Positions 45,001-54,136 of a stretch of DNA of 64,000 nucleotides are shown in pieces. Position 1 is the stretch's first letter, and the number at the start of each line of letters is the position of its first letter. Both the position numbers and the translations under genes were made by a program. The stretch is from Eutreptiella sp. 'Long Island Sound 2002' (lineage: Eukaryota; Euglenozoa; Euglenophyceae; Eutreptiales; Eutreptiaceae): the NCBI GenBank assembly GCA_964036045.1, contig OZ038379.1, forward strand, positions 20,670,476 to 20,734,475, in the 5' to 3' direction. Under the pieces are notes generated by a model, which saw nothing but the letters and a program-made list of their open reading frames with translations, was not told where the DNA came from and searched no databases.

Positions 45001-45386
45001 AACGTGATGGAGAAATGCGGCGCCAAGGAGACCTCCCCTTCCGGTGAGCATCGCACAACTGTCAACTGTCCACCCTCCGCTGTGGGGGCTACAGCAGCAG
45101 GTGCTTCATCAGTGGTCTCTGGAGGGAAAGGCATCTGCTCTTGTGCTGACGGCGGGGGCGCCGTCGTCGTTGGCCGGGGGGCAAAGTCTACTCCCAGGTC
45201 ATGCGGCTCCCAAGTTGGAAGCCGCTGCTCCAAGTGCGCCTTTTCATCAGAGGTCAGGGTTGCAAAGCTCTGCACAGAGGTGGCTGTGACATCCACGTAT
45301 TGGCCCACCATATCGTCGGAGGCAGGCTCTCGCACCGAAAGGAAGATGGCCGGGTTGGCCTCCTCAGTGGGATCACCATCATACAT
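39087..45386 (-). CDS. Bacterial-type alpha-2-macroglobulin family protein without thioester, about 2100 aa, intronless
   Basis: One uninterrupted frame of about 2100 codons; the first ATG in frame is at 45384-45386, 12 codons inside the open frame, whose upstream edge is a TGA. Numbering from the frame edge: Ig-like/N-terminal domains (about 115-450), macroglobulin domains with DDRKLYRPGETVHLKG (about 760) and FQVQEFRRPEFNV (about 856), the WVVDEAVLAL segment (about 1270), the conserved A2M block RTNFDALACFHGNVRTDAAG, LPDSLTKYRV (about 1385-1420), then the helical thioester-domain region (YGGLQIGSS...) and a C-terminal domain ending ATAEEVLSPEVFGRSATL. This order is that of the bacterial A2M family (COG2373 type), which traps proteases. 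At the thioester site, bacterial proteins have YPYGCVEQ; here it is YPFEYVES (near 40579-40606), so Cys and Gln are both missing and covalent trapping is not possible. No clear signal peptide; the pyrimidine-rich CTGTTTTCCTCTGCAAG just upstream could be an acceptor for an upstream exon. The G+C-rich, intron-free form suggests transfer from bacteria or retroposition. Confidence 0.93.
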   Translation of the reverse strand: MYDGDPTEEANPAIFLSVREPASDDMVGQYVDVTATSVQSFATLTSDEKAHLEQRLPTWEPHDLGVDFAPRPTTTAPPPSAQEQMPFPPETTDEAPAAVAPTAEGGQLTVVRCSPEGEVSLAPHFSITFSHPMVPISSVAAVDELLVPVELSPKTDGRWRWIGDRTLMFEPKYRFAQATEYAAVVKQGTKALGAAVTPLAATFENKWSTATPRLIRSLPCGITGTQPIMALVFDQAMDGAKVFPALRLSGPDRSVPLKCQSAAEVHQHLDSDPYYLKAGVSEARSIRACTSRTPPERVVLLKPCEALAKGTNWTLTVGPNVPSAEGPLCSAEPSVREFCTYNRLALSAHGPQAASRSPPQTPLRLTFNNSLDVDEFLESFISVQPPIEDMELSVSECEVNISGRTRARTKYTVTVDAAVKDVYGQRLGQSHTVECEIGAAAKMFSVLGNAAGQKAVNGSECSPLQSMWVLDPMSKTPPDVVPKSNTNGISHATGGPPAPYDHSVVVVNVPRVDVCIVSIEPSMWPVYLNLYMKGLHGMDEALQSYVDELKRLGQAVASGTIPTNCEPDVPTIVHVDLKSAFRNHGPDGAPAGNIIVFVDPNVTEPAPAPQSLPPVIEATEHYPSRYVPDLRASTVWVQATALAANALRTRTEDMVWVTSLETGKPIPGAEVAYGVVGSPYDCDGDGEQWSANWSGTTGANGMITRGADGLSQRDCLIVVKVGDDCCFALISEMREKKYAKGMSLYTFDDRKLYRPGETVHLKGIARGCRPTTDNKLVELWSPGGVPVTLQCFDPGSGQPIWKQVVTTSEYGTFYAEIPLPTECGLGWYGVSCEMGEGGHHYHEFQVQEFRRPEFNVSCTAPSGPPLVTGGSAIVAVHASYFAGGPLTQANVEWTVDSQKTTFSPAGWPAFHFQDAPVWGCFGFRGFQDDDSGPVLRHKSNTNSKGQHRLCIDFKANASQKRKYPVQVKANGTVTDINRQTMSSSASFTVHPSKYYVGIKTLPWARANTSVEVELVVCDVAGKAIADVPLTVRCTSTQRKRFGNDVEVIERWVKEYTSAPGTMCLDLLFDEGGEYTLEARVADPTGLVNTCSASLLVVGRLPRASAKDQNAEPLKLIPNKERYEAGDCAVVTVQSLLSDPCQAVAQLQGRGLLYTECFAIPPGGSHDLRFDVKEEWIPGAKKRLNVDVVVDRSASGTGEGLVGAQAGMDLEISYKIKCLTVDVRPGATHLTPGSKTDVSVSVHNAATKAPAAAADVAIWVVDEAVLALARGMCPRNPMPEDEPEAAEYFISPTPQGYFYGDGTRIEGYARHSFRCDTRVSLLSRNWRELLFEAIGDEIYDECGYRAYGMGMARCMGMAANGMGGPGGADMPIAVRTNFDALACFHGNVRTDAAGACTVPVPLPDSLTKYRVIAVACTAQSAFGMGESAVEVALPLMVRPSLPRFLNVGDHAKLTVVVQNQTSRAADVAVVARTSNLELVGPGVGGFRIHLEPQQRLEVRFEAKTVLPGKAKVQVGAEMVGAAAGGVADAADAEVPVWTPATAEAFAAYGELDPDGAVATHALQPPADVYPAYGGLQIGSSSTILQTVTDAFEYLVEYPFEYVESMASRVLAFALLKDIQTAFASPTIPKDPELTTLGSILVQKLLKAQLPCGGFGFWAQDTEADVFVTLHVAHCFAQVQRKGHKVSAHAVGRLIEALRDLSAFPHWDKYSESTRRTLQCLRCYVLSLFEKAEMASEAAELYNAAGGVHKLGLDAAAWLALAVHGTSPLKATHSIVQSVLKYFANQTVETAGAAHCCTGYEDAGADTLVLLRSSPRTDAIVLEALQVMDPSNAIIPKLMKGLLGVRQRGRWGNTQENVFALLAVDRYFNTYEAATPAFTAHSWLSTSLVADHEHKGRSTVTKVTDVPMKYLVDTAGAAPQPLHIHKVGPGRLYYRLGLKYAPKSNILPAHDAGFIVQRTYKALQDPEDVQTTAQGYKLKSGRLIEVTLTLETRMVRHRVALVDKLPACLEPLNPALAGTPELGGTPPAAGRCCYWRWYDHDNLRDERVEAFAGRVWEGAHTYSYVAQVTGLGEFIAPPATAEEVLSPEVFGRSATLTVHAE

Positions 45387-45445
45387 TATGGACAAGAGGT
45401 ACTTGCAGAGGAAAACAGACACTCAGAAAGTGAATGCAAGGTGTT

Positions 45446-45780
45446 GATGTTGTGGTGACTTTCTAATGGGCTGGCCACAAAGACTAAACCCAGCCCACCT
45501 TGTGGGCTGTGGTGTTGTGAAATTGATGATTGACGCAGCACCAAAATTCATTCAAGACACGACCTAGACCACTGCAAGGTTTCCAGGTTGTGAATTTTCT
45601 TGTGGGCGGACCACCAAAGGCTCCACCACTGTGTGAGATTATGGTGTTGTGGACTTTCTGAAAAGCGGACCACCAATGTGTTCCCAATGAATGCCAGTCT
45701 GTGACGCTTGTTGTTAATTTTCTTCTGCGTGAACCACCAAATTGTCCCACATCATGGCAAGGTTGTACAGTCCCCAAGTG
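45446..45780 (+). repeat. Degenerate ~61-bp tandem repeat upstream of the macroglobulin gene
   Basis: GATGTTGTGGTGACTTTCTA, GGTGTTGTGAAATTGATG, AGGTTGTGAATTTTCTTGTG, GGTGTTGTGGACTTTCTGAA and CTTGTTGTTAATTTTCTTCT follow each other near 45446, 45510, 45585, 45646 and 45707; most units continue with GCGGACCACCAA or a variant. It lies in the presumed promoter side of the (-) gene, 24 bases or more from its open frame. Confidence 0.7.
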
Positions 45781-46186
45781 TTTGGCCCGAGCCTCCGCTG
45801 CCAGTTTCATGGGAGCACATGTTTGCAACTCTTGTACTTTTGCACACACACACACACACATCCCTGTCAGGCATCTCCAAACTGTTGGGGATGCAGCCTA
45901 GGTGCACTGATCCGACATTCACATCATCCCTGCGCCACCTCCTTGGGTTCCTCCGGTGGCATGGGGTGAGCAACACAGTATGGTGTTAAAGTTGTGGCAG
46001 ATAGAAATTCTGGTCATGCTCATTGGGGTTGCCCCATTCCCAGGCTCATTGACCAAGCGGGACCAAAATTGCTCCAAGGGGTGGGAGTGGCACGGAGGCA
46101 TCTCCGCTCCTAGCTTTATTGTACCTCGACGTTTCAAGGAACCACCCTCCACCAGACTTTCAAGCATTTCAGGAAGACCACATCTT

Positions 46187-47950
46187 TTATTTTCCACTAT
46201 TCCTCCGGTGTCGGCTAGCCACCACACTGACCTCTCCCACATCGTCTTGCACAAACCCACACTCACTCAAACCTTTGGATGCTAGTGTCACATCCACTTC
46301 ATCCTCGCATTCTTCATCCGAGTAATACGAGTCACCCTCCCCATCCACCCACTTACTGTCCGCGACATCTGCCAAACTTTGCAAGACACTCGACACCTAG
46401 GCCTCCGCACCGCTCCGTGCCAGATTCGCAACTGCCAACAATAGCACCCACGCTACAGCCTGCAATCTCTATGTATCCTCTCCCGTCTGCTGAATGAACT
46501 TACGCACCACCGCATCCACATCCACATCATAAATTGCCTTCATCTTGCGCAACCTCTCCTTCATTTGGTGAATCACCTGCTTCTTCCGGATTCCAAACCC
46601 TCTCCACATCTCCTACTCCGTGTCGCCTTCTCCTCTTCTTCCTCTCATTAGGGGGCCGAAGTACTTTACTATCCTCGGCTTCTCCGATCTTGAGCTCCCT
46701 GATGTTGCATCGGATCCAGAGTGTCCACCACTGCGTCGCTCCCCACATCCTATACGCGACCGAGAATATGCCGTCCTTTCTCTTGGGAATCGGCGCCTCC
46801 TTCTGGCCTAGAATATCAATGAATGTGTTGGGTGTGCATACGCCAGTGCTACGCTGGGCATCTGCCATCCTCCCATGAGCTATAGCGGCGGCCCTCTTGC
46901 GCCTGCCGCCCACGCTTGTGCAGCCCCACACCCGCAGTGTCCTAGAATATCAATGAATGTGTTGGGTGTGCATACGCCAGTGCTACGCTGGGCATCTGCC
47001 ATCCTCCCATGAGCTATAGCGGCGGCCCTCTTGCGCCTGCCGCCCACGCTTGTGCAGCCCCACACCTGCAGTGTGCGCATGCCATCGGAGGGCATGCTTC
47101 TTTTCTCGTGCCACCAACTCAACCAACTAGGCCTCAAACTCGCTAGGGGACTAGAAATTATGTGGGACATTCGGGTTTCCCGCCTTGCTCCTCCACTCTA
47201 CGCCCACGGGTATGAGCCACCTTTGGGCCATGCACCGACATTTTGCACTTGCACAGCTAGGCTATTGTTTTCGCTCATGAAGATCAACTTCCCCAGACCA
47301 TTTCTGTATGCACTCCAAGCTTCACCGATGGCGCAACAGGTCGGACCCGGATAACACTGCTAACAGTAAGTATTCCATTTCTAGCCACGTGAAGTGCCGT
47401 TTTTGCACCGTGATGTCATAGATGACGTCAGATGGCGCATATTGTATCCATCGGCCACCTCTCCTCTTTTTCAGCTTCTCCAAACTTCTCGCGAATACCC
47501 AATCTCACTCCTGGACCACCAGTTCGATGACCTTCGATTTCTCTGCCAATCGAAGTGCCAACAACAACTTCTTGACTAGCCCTTCATAAGAACTTTCTCT
47601 TGTGATTTGCAGCAGCCTGCTCTCAACTGCTTCTCTCAGCGCAAGCCATCCCTCGATCTTCGTGTAGCCCACGAAAGTGTGCATTGCTCCCACATATCCA
47701 TCCCTCTTCTCCTTTTCCAATCACGCCCACATCACTGACGCGTAACTGCGTCGAAACCCCGCATTGTCTTCGGCTGTACAATCCTCCAATCTTTTCTGCA
47801 TCCTCCTCGCTTCCTCAATACCCCACCCACGTAGTCACCTGCTTCCAAACTCCTTGGCCTGAAAAGCCCAGTGCTTTCGGTTGTAGTACCTACATGGTTC
47901 ATTCACGGGCACTTAGGAGTCTTGCCACGTTTGTGCTCTTGTTTTAAAAT
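46187..47950 (-). pseudogene. Decayed coding segment with several premature stops
   Basis: Protein-like sequence runs along the minus strand in linked frames. Examples are FQAKEFG, RRMQKRLEDCTAEDNAGF, EKEKRDGYVGAMHTFVGYTK, WLALREAVESRLLQITRESS, AWSAYRNGLGKLIFMSENN, IFSVAYRMWGATQWWTLW and the acidic SKWVDGEGDSYYSDEECEDE near the end. The frame is cut by TGA at three sites within 47460-47860 (before LRGWG, LEKEKR and DWVF), later by TAG codons, and by at least two shifts. Each of the three TGA could derive from CGA by one C-to-T change. Most open frames here are therefore fragments of one dead gene. I do not recognise the family. A 134-bp tandem duplication lies inside it. Confidence 0.55.
46807..47074 (+). 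repeat. Perfect-looking tandem duplication of 134 bp
   Basis: CCTAGAATATCAATGAATGT begins at 46807 and again at 46941. The two 134-bp copies differ by a single base that I can see (CACACCCGCAG versus CACACCTGCAG). It is a recent duplication inside the decayed coding segment. Confidence 0.95.
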
Positions 47951-48286
47951 GCCTACGCCCATTTAGCTTGGACAGGTCTTGAGTGTCTCCCATCCCCTCC
48001 CTTAGCGTTAGCGGTACCTCTGCCCATTCGCGGGCAGTCAGAACTCACTGAGCTAGAAGATTCCAATCTTGATGTCACACTACTTACAAACAACGACACG
48101 GTGGACGTGCTAGATGCGCTGGACGTGCAGTTAGTGAAAACAAACAGATATATCAGTCAGTATTACCTTTGTCAAGGTTTCCATTCAAATTCAAAACCTC
48201 TATTCCCATGCGGAACATCAAAACACCTACACGCATGGTATAGCGCCAAAATGCTCAAACAACGACACCTCGCCCTCCACGGGTGA
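47949..48286 (+). other. Open frame without start, unrecognised
   Basis: From the stop TAA at 47945 a frame stays open to TGA at 48286, with SELTELEDSNLDVTLLTNND, VDVLDALDVQLVKTNRYISQ and YYLCQGFHSNSK. Composition looks protein-like, but no ATG lies in the first part and no domain is recognised. It may be an exon or a remnant. Confidence 0.25.
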
Positions 48287-48879
48287 ACGGCGTGTTTATT
48301 CAACAAACCTTCGTACCCATTACTTGTGTGGGTGGGACAAGAAAGATTAGGTGACGGACCTAAACGAAGTAGTGTGAGTGCCGACAATTGTACTAATAGT
48401 ATATGGTGCAGCTAAAGAGGAAAAGGTCCCAGTAAAATTCGAACCACCCCACACGGCGCAAAGCAATGTGTTAAACATGTGTGATCTGCCTATTGGGACA
48501 TGGGCAAACGTTTAGGCAACAATCTATGGGGGCGCCCTTGCACTGTGCGCTACTTGTTAGACCAAGTTCTCCCGAAAGAGCCCCCAAGCATACCCCTTCC
48601 AAACGCCCTTGCATCATTGCCGCCTCACGGCCATGTCCGGCTGTAGACCATGGGAGACCTCCTTCGGTGGGGGCGAGAGGTGGTCCATCTTCCACGAATG
48701 GGGCTGGGAGGATGGACCCGGGGGTGCTGGGTATGGCCGTCCATCATAGCCTGGCTGCCGACTGTATCGGGATGACGGCATGGTACGTCTTGGCTAGCAC
48801 GAAGGATCCTTGGCGTTCATCAAGCCCATGAGGTCACCTTCGATTATAGTACTTGGACGTAATACAACACTCGGAGAGG

Positions 48880-49250
48880 ATGCTAAATTGTCCCTCGGCC
48901 TAGATTATGATCCTGGAGTCCAACATCAGCCATGCCTGCTCGGGGTCCCCATGATGGGGAGAAAACAACATGGATACACCACCTCTGCCTTCTCGAGGTC
49001 CCATGGTGGGGAGAAATCAACTTAGAAAAGAGCGGATGTGGTAGAAATGAGCAAAAAACAAAGTGTGGAAACGGGTGGAAATGAGTGAAACTAGGTGAAA
49101 ATCCTAAAATGCCATATCCCCAATGTGTAAGAAGCATAAAAACCTACTCTCAAACAACAATGATGCCCCTAGTATCGCAAAGTACGGGTCTCTAGGACGG
49201 CCACAGGACCAAATAGTGCTGCGCTTGCACTGCGCTAAGTGTGCCCCCTA
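48880..49250 (+). repeat. Dispersed repeat related to 18880-19110 and to the inverted repeat at 13.7-14.5 kb
   Basis: Contains TGCCTTCTCGAGGTCCCATG, GGTGGGGAGAAATCAAC, CCTAAAATGCCATATCCCC, GATGCCCCTAGTATCGCAAA and TGCACTGCGCTAAGTG. The last phrase also stands directly before the LTR element (28780-28798). Confidence 0.6.
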
Positions 49251-49623
49251 TACGCACATCCCAATCCCATGCAGCCAACTTTAATAAGCGGACCCATGTG
49301 CAGGGTCACACATCAGATGCTAGGTGGTTTTCTCCCTTCGTCCCCGCCTAGGTGGCATTGCATGCACACGCACATAGTGCGCACGCAGTACATAGACATT
49401 CCCCCATTTTCAACGTCGAAGTGGAGTTGTGCTACGCCTTGTCTCATTGAAGTGTCTCCGTTATCTATCTCCATGCATCCGCCAGAGGCCCCCTTTGGAG
49501 GGAAGGGGGGCTGCGGCCCCTCCTTTGCAATTCACAAAGAGTCGATTGCCTTGTTTGCACCCATTCCAACCCGTAGGATCTCTAGAATCATGCATCATCA
49601 TGACATATCTTTTTCTTTCTAAG

Positions 49624-49960
49624 CTGCGAAATTGTCATTTGATACAAGAATATATTCCAATGATGATGACCAAGATGGATCCATCGCAATACAGCAAGAC
49701 AGAAGGTGCGTTACCATCCCTTGATATTGATGGCGATGGAGTGCTAGGTGGGAGTAATTTTATGACCAAGTGTTCTTGCAGAATGCGTCAGAGGCTTGGC
49801 AACATAGTGTTTCATGCCCTTGAGGCAAAGGACTGTGGGAATGTCTTGCTATATGATTTCATCAAAGGCGCTTCAGTGCTCTCCGACGGGACTCTGCAAG
49901 AGAGGTTGGCCTTCTGTTTCAAGCTATTTCACACCAAAAGGAACCGCACCATTCCTATGC
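49624..49960 (+). pseudogene. EF-hand protein gene fragment (calcineurin-B / calcium-sensor-like), two exons
   Basis: After a pyrimidine tract (CTTTTTCTTTCTAAG) exon a runs 49624-49705 and ends before GTGCG. Exon b begins after GTTCTTGCAG at 49782. Joined, they stay in frame: FDTRIYSNDDDQDGSIAIQQ, then MRQRLGNIVFHALEAKDCGN, VLLYDFIKGASVLSDG, TLQERLAFCFKLF. The first has a canonical EF loop (D-D-D-Q-D-G-S-I) with Gln at position 12. The second loop (EAKDCGNVLLYD) lacks most acidic ligands. The DFIKGASVLSDGTLQERLxFxFKLF part matches the region between EF-hands 2 and 3 of calcineurin-B and related sensors. The third loop (HTKRNRTI) is degenerate, and the sequence then runs into a dispersed repeat at about 49980. 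Probably a broken or partial gene; upstream exons were not found. Confidence 0.45.
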
Positions 49961-49979
49961 ACCCTGTTGTCTTGGGCAA

Positions 49980-50060
49980 AACTGAAATGGCTATATCACC
50001 CCTGCCTTTTTGGGGTCCCCAAAGCGAAGAGCAATCGCAGTGGTTGCTTAGTGTAATATT
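49980..50060 (+). repeat. Dispersed repeat copy truncating the EF-hand fragment
   Basis: TGAAATGGCTATATCACCCC, TGCCTTTTTGGGGTCCCCAA and AGCGAAGAGCAATCGCAGTG follow the pattern of the 85-bp unit at 13.68-14.46 kb (TGGCTCCATAACTCCTGC, GGGGTCCCCAA, GCGCAGGGACGAAATCAGAA). Confidence 0.5.
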
Positions 50061-50164
50061 GGTCGCGGGCATCGTTGGCCGAAAACAATGGCCCACGTGC
50101 GCCCGGCGCACTAACTTTCCCTCTAATGGTATCTCTGCTTTACTGATGTTGCCGCTGTCATGAA

Positions 50165-52040
50165 CCACACGTTCCAACCATCAATCACGTTGTGTCATGG
50201 GGGTTGTCACCCTCATTTGTCACACTAGAATCGTGTTGTGCACACACAGAATCTTCAGGTGCCCAAATTGGATTTTTGACTGAAGACCCACATGGTCTTA
50301 TCTGTGGTGCAGCAGCCAGGGTCACATGGGTGCAGATCGGCCCCGGCTCAGCAAGAGGAGTTGTACAGAATTCAAGTGTTCAAGCGAATGCAGCAATGCT
50401 GCTGCCCCTCAAAACAATGGGGACCATCACTGTGCGCACCCCTTGAGTTCAAAGCAGGGCCTGTACAAATTATATATCAGGCTGCAAATCTTTCGATTAG
50501 GAGAAAACCGCCGAACAGTCTCAGGAACTATATACAAGGGGCATGGCTGCACGCATGCAACACAACTTGTGGTCACAGTTCTCACTCAGTGTGTAAGCCC
50601 CCTGTCCCAATGAATTTCTGGCTCATCGTATGGGGACCGGACACGGTGGTCACTCGTTGCAGAGAGGCACACCCCGAAAAAGGCACCAGCACAAGGCTGC
50701 ACATGACCCGCCGCTCGTGTGTTTGTTACAAGGCTGAGTAGCCATAGGTGCAAAAAAAAAAAAAGCAGTGAGGAACTGAAATGCTGTCGCTGCCAGTGAA
50801 CTAGCATGGGTGAGACTGGAGTGGAAATGTCCGCGCAAATGCTTACTGATTGCGCAAGCGCGTCTGTGCCCTGCTTCATCCTACGTGTGAGACAACGCGA
50901 CATAAACTGTCTCCATATCCCACACGCTGTGCAACACGTAGTGTGCGGGCTGCAGGGAAACCACCGGTAGCCGTGAAGCAGGAAGTGCCCACCACACCAA
51001 GGGCCAGGCACAGTGTACGTTTCGCTGCAACAGCGTGGTTGTGGAGGCAATTGACTGGCTGAGTGAACGAGTGGCCAAATGGCTGATTGATTTGGTGGTC
51101 AAATGGGTAAATTACTGTGTCACAACAATTGCTGTGGCGGTGGTGTTCCCCACACGCCAAAGTATTGCTGTATGCACACATACGAAGTGCAGGTTTAGGG
51201 GTGGGTTTTAAAAAAGGTTTTGCACCAGCGTTGCCACAGCTTTGATAGTGCAATGAAGGGCATGAGAATCAAAGTGCGTGTTTCAACTAGTGAACCAGGC
51301 ATTGGCCTTGGGAGCGCCGGGCTGGGGGCGGCTGGGGGGCAATGCCGGTCTTCCTCTGCTTCAAAGGGACCAAGCAGGGTGCATCGCTGAAGCCATAGTG
51401 CTGCTCCAGCTTGCACAGTGATGTGCCTACCCACGGTGGGGGGGGCAGAGACCCACGCCACCCGGACTTTGGGGGAAACCCAGGGACCCAAAAACCGCCG
51501 TTCCCGGTCATTGGCATCAGCTCTGAGCTTTTTTGGCTTCAAGGTCAAAAGTCGGCTTGCTTGGCACCGCTACAGTGCTGTCGGTTGATGCTGCATTCTT
51601 GGCCCCCTCAAACTGTCAGTCAAGTGTAAATTGGGTCTCGGAAATTGGCAAAAACCTGGTGTCCCCCCCCGTCTGCACAGACTTGACTGGCCGTCATCCA
51701 GCATCTTAGACGTCACCTTCAAACCACCATCAGCCCATGCCCTCAACATTTGGTGGCACAGGCATACTGTACAATGCGACCGCACAGTCGTGTGTACTCG
51801 TCGGACAGATGCTGATGCCCAAGCGACGTAATACCCCTTCCGTCATGAAGCAGACCCCACGCTCCAAAGCCTAACATGGTCAAAACCATAATCGAGGGCT
51901 GGGTGGTGCATGGTACAGGGATAGCATCAGCGCCTGCATTTTTTCAAGGTCATGCATGACGCAGGATAGAATCGACGCCGTGTTGGATCATACCGCATGC
52001 GGTGCGACGCAGCATGAGTAGAACACAGGGTTAGTGTGTG
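50165..52040. other. No gene recognised
   Basis: Open frames on both strands are short and carry no recognisable motif. There is an A run near 50752 and a C tract near 51666. Confidence 0.4.
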
Positions 52041-52043
52041 CCC

Positions 52044-52330
52044 TCAGTTGGGCGCGGACTGGTTCGTCGTCGGCTGGGAGTTAGCCACAGTACCCGCTTC
52101 CCTTGGCTGCATGGAATGCGTGCGGGTACACGAGAGGTCTGATGGGTTACCAGGCAGCCAGCCCGCTGGACTCGGGTTAAGGCCCGTGTGTGGGGACAGA
52201 AAGGGACGATAAGGTTCGTCGGTCATGAAGCTCAGTGCAGGAGTCCAAAGGCGTTGTTGTTCTGCAGAGAAAATTTTGGTCACGTCTTCAAGATACTTTG
52301 GTCCGATAACTTTCTCTTGCTTGGCCCCAC
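52044..52330 (-). CDS. Possible terminal exon of an unrecognised minus-strand gene
   Basis: After a potential acceptor (GGGGCCAAGCAAG) a frame reads KVIGPKYLEDVTKIFSAEQQ and continues through YRPFLSPHTGLNP to a stop at 52044, with a Ser/Thr/Pro-rich tail. Composition is protein-like. No domain is recognised and no upstream exon was identified. Confidence 0.25.
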
Positions 52331-53039
52331 GGCGGCAGTGCGTCCTAATGTACGCCACCCCATTGCAGCCCATTGCAGGCGCACGGTGCCGTGGGATGCA
52401 CGTACTCTCCACTGGCCTTGCACCCCCTCCCACATCTTTCCACAGGCGTGACGTCGGAATATAGGGCGGAGGACACAGGGTGTGGGTGATTGAAATGGTG
52501 GACTTGTACAAACTGGCACACATGTTGTCCGTGTGAGTTTGTTCCTTGCCCAATGCACCAACACACAACACACGCAATGAGGAAACGCAAGGTGTGAGTC
52601 AAGACGACGTAGATTCATAGCGATGTGGTAATTGTCGAGAGAAACTTACAAAATTGGGATGGCCGCATGGAATGTTGCGGGTAACATCCGAACACTGACT
52701 TCTCGATGACCGTCCTGCGTCACAACTACTGGTGACCTCTCCAGCAGGAAGCGGGGGGGGGGGGGGCGAAAACCGGGGGATTCCGGGCTCAATTGACTGG
52801 ACCATCAACCAATCACCATGAAAACCGGCGCCGACGGAAGGGCCGAATCGTCGAAAAACGTGTGCCCTGGCCAGCGATGCTTTTCTGGACCCCCGCGTCC
52901 CATTTTCATTTGTGCGGAATCCGGGTCAACTCCGGGGCCGTCCCAGTGGCTTCAGGGGTCCAGTCGATTGAGCCCCCTTCGAAGGAAGGGGGCAGCGCCG
53001 GCGAGGGAGCTCTACCGACACCCCAACCCCACTTCCCGC

Positions 53040-54013
53040 GATGGTAAATCCGCCTCCCCCCGGGTGTACGAAAGGCCCTACTACCCCCGGTGTGCCCGCC
53101 GAGGGGTGGATGGGGCAAGAAGCATCCACCTCCCCACCCCCCACCGCAATTTCAGACGGAAAAAAAAAAGAACAATGGGTCCATCCACTGCACTTCGGGA
53201 AAGCAGAGGGATGCTGATGACCGGCGGGCCCGTGCGCATGTCCGGGATGATGTCCGCCATTACTGGGCGCCCACCTACACCGGGCCACATTCGGCCCATT
53301 CCGTCGCCTCACGGGAAGCAACGACTGCATCACAGGAACCTCGCTTTTACACCACCGGGGGGGGGGGGGGGTGCCCAAAATGAGCAGAACCGAATTCCAT
53401 AGGGAAGGGGTGTGTGATACATATGTGTGAAGAAGGACGGCATCGGTCAGACTTAGGCCCGATCGGAGAGCGTCTGAATCCCAATGCTGGTGCTCTTCGC
53501 AAGCTGATCCCTCGAAATGATATAATACACGCACGACGAAAGATGCATTCCAAGGCTTTCCTGCCATGAACAAATGTCGCAACCTTTCTTGTCACAAGGA
53601 TCACCTCATGGTCCACAAAATAAATGGCAACAATCCTTCCATACCACCCGAACAATGACATGACAAACTCGTGACTAGGCCGCCACTCCAAAAAGGGAGG
53701 CTTGTACAACATGTGTGCAGACCATAAATTGTAAAGACCGAGGCTGAATGATTATAATTACGGTTTGTTCTTGTTGGAAAACAAAAGGGTATTTATTCAA
53801 TTGTTTGAGAAATTGGTATCAAGATGTGGATCGCGCGTTTGGGGGTAAAAAGATGTGCTCTGAAATCTCGCACTCTACAGGTATGCACACAGCCAATCAC
53901 CGAACGCACTGCCAAAATGACCTGCAGACACTTGCTGTGCTGTGGGCACAATGCCCGGCATGACAATGCCATCGCTGACAAGCAAAGGGCGTGGCAGGCA
54001 GGGGTGCCCTTCA
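53040..54013. other. Downstream of IDH, no gene proven
   Basis: Contains a G tract near 53357. A minus-strand open frame (53403-53712) with HEFVMSLFGWYGRIVAIYF and a basic tail looks protein-like but matches no family known to me. Confidence 0.3.
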
Positions 54014-54136
54014 TCATCGAGGCATCTCCATATGTTGGCAGACGAGGCGGCCAAACTCAGAGCAGGGGACCTCCTTAACGCTGGTTTTGCTCTGCAACTT
54101 CAGATCGAATGTGTAACACCCGTTGTCAATGGTCCT
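54014..54136 (-). CDS. IDH: IDH terminal exon
   Basis: 123 nt starting after CCGTGTGCAG. Encodes [40 protein letters not shown] and TGA. The CSEFG block near the C-terminus is typical of bacterial-type Icd. Confidence 0.75.
   Translation of the reverse strand, partial: RTIDNGCYTFDLKLQSKTSVKEVPCSEFGRLVCQHMEMPR

Noticed and set aside
45387-45422. Start of the macroglobulin protein at GTG 45422
   Set aside because: GTG starts fit bacterial translation; the host looks eukaryotic, so the first ATG (45386) or an upstream exon is preferred.
53090-53402. Plus-strand frames ending in poly-Gly
   Set aside because: Driven by G tracts and lacking any domain; the longer 194-codon frame has a low-complexity Arg/Pro/Ser composition.
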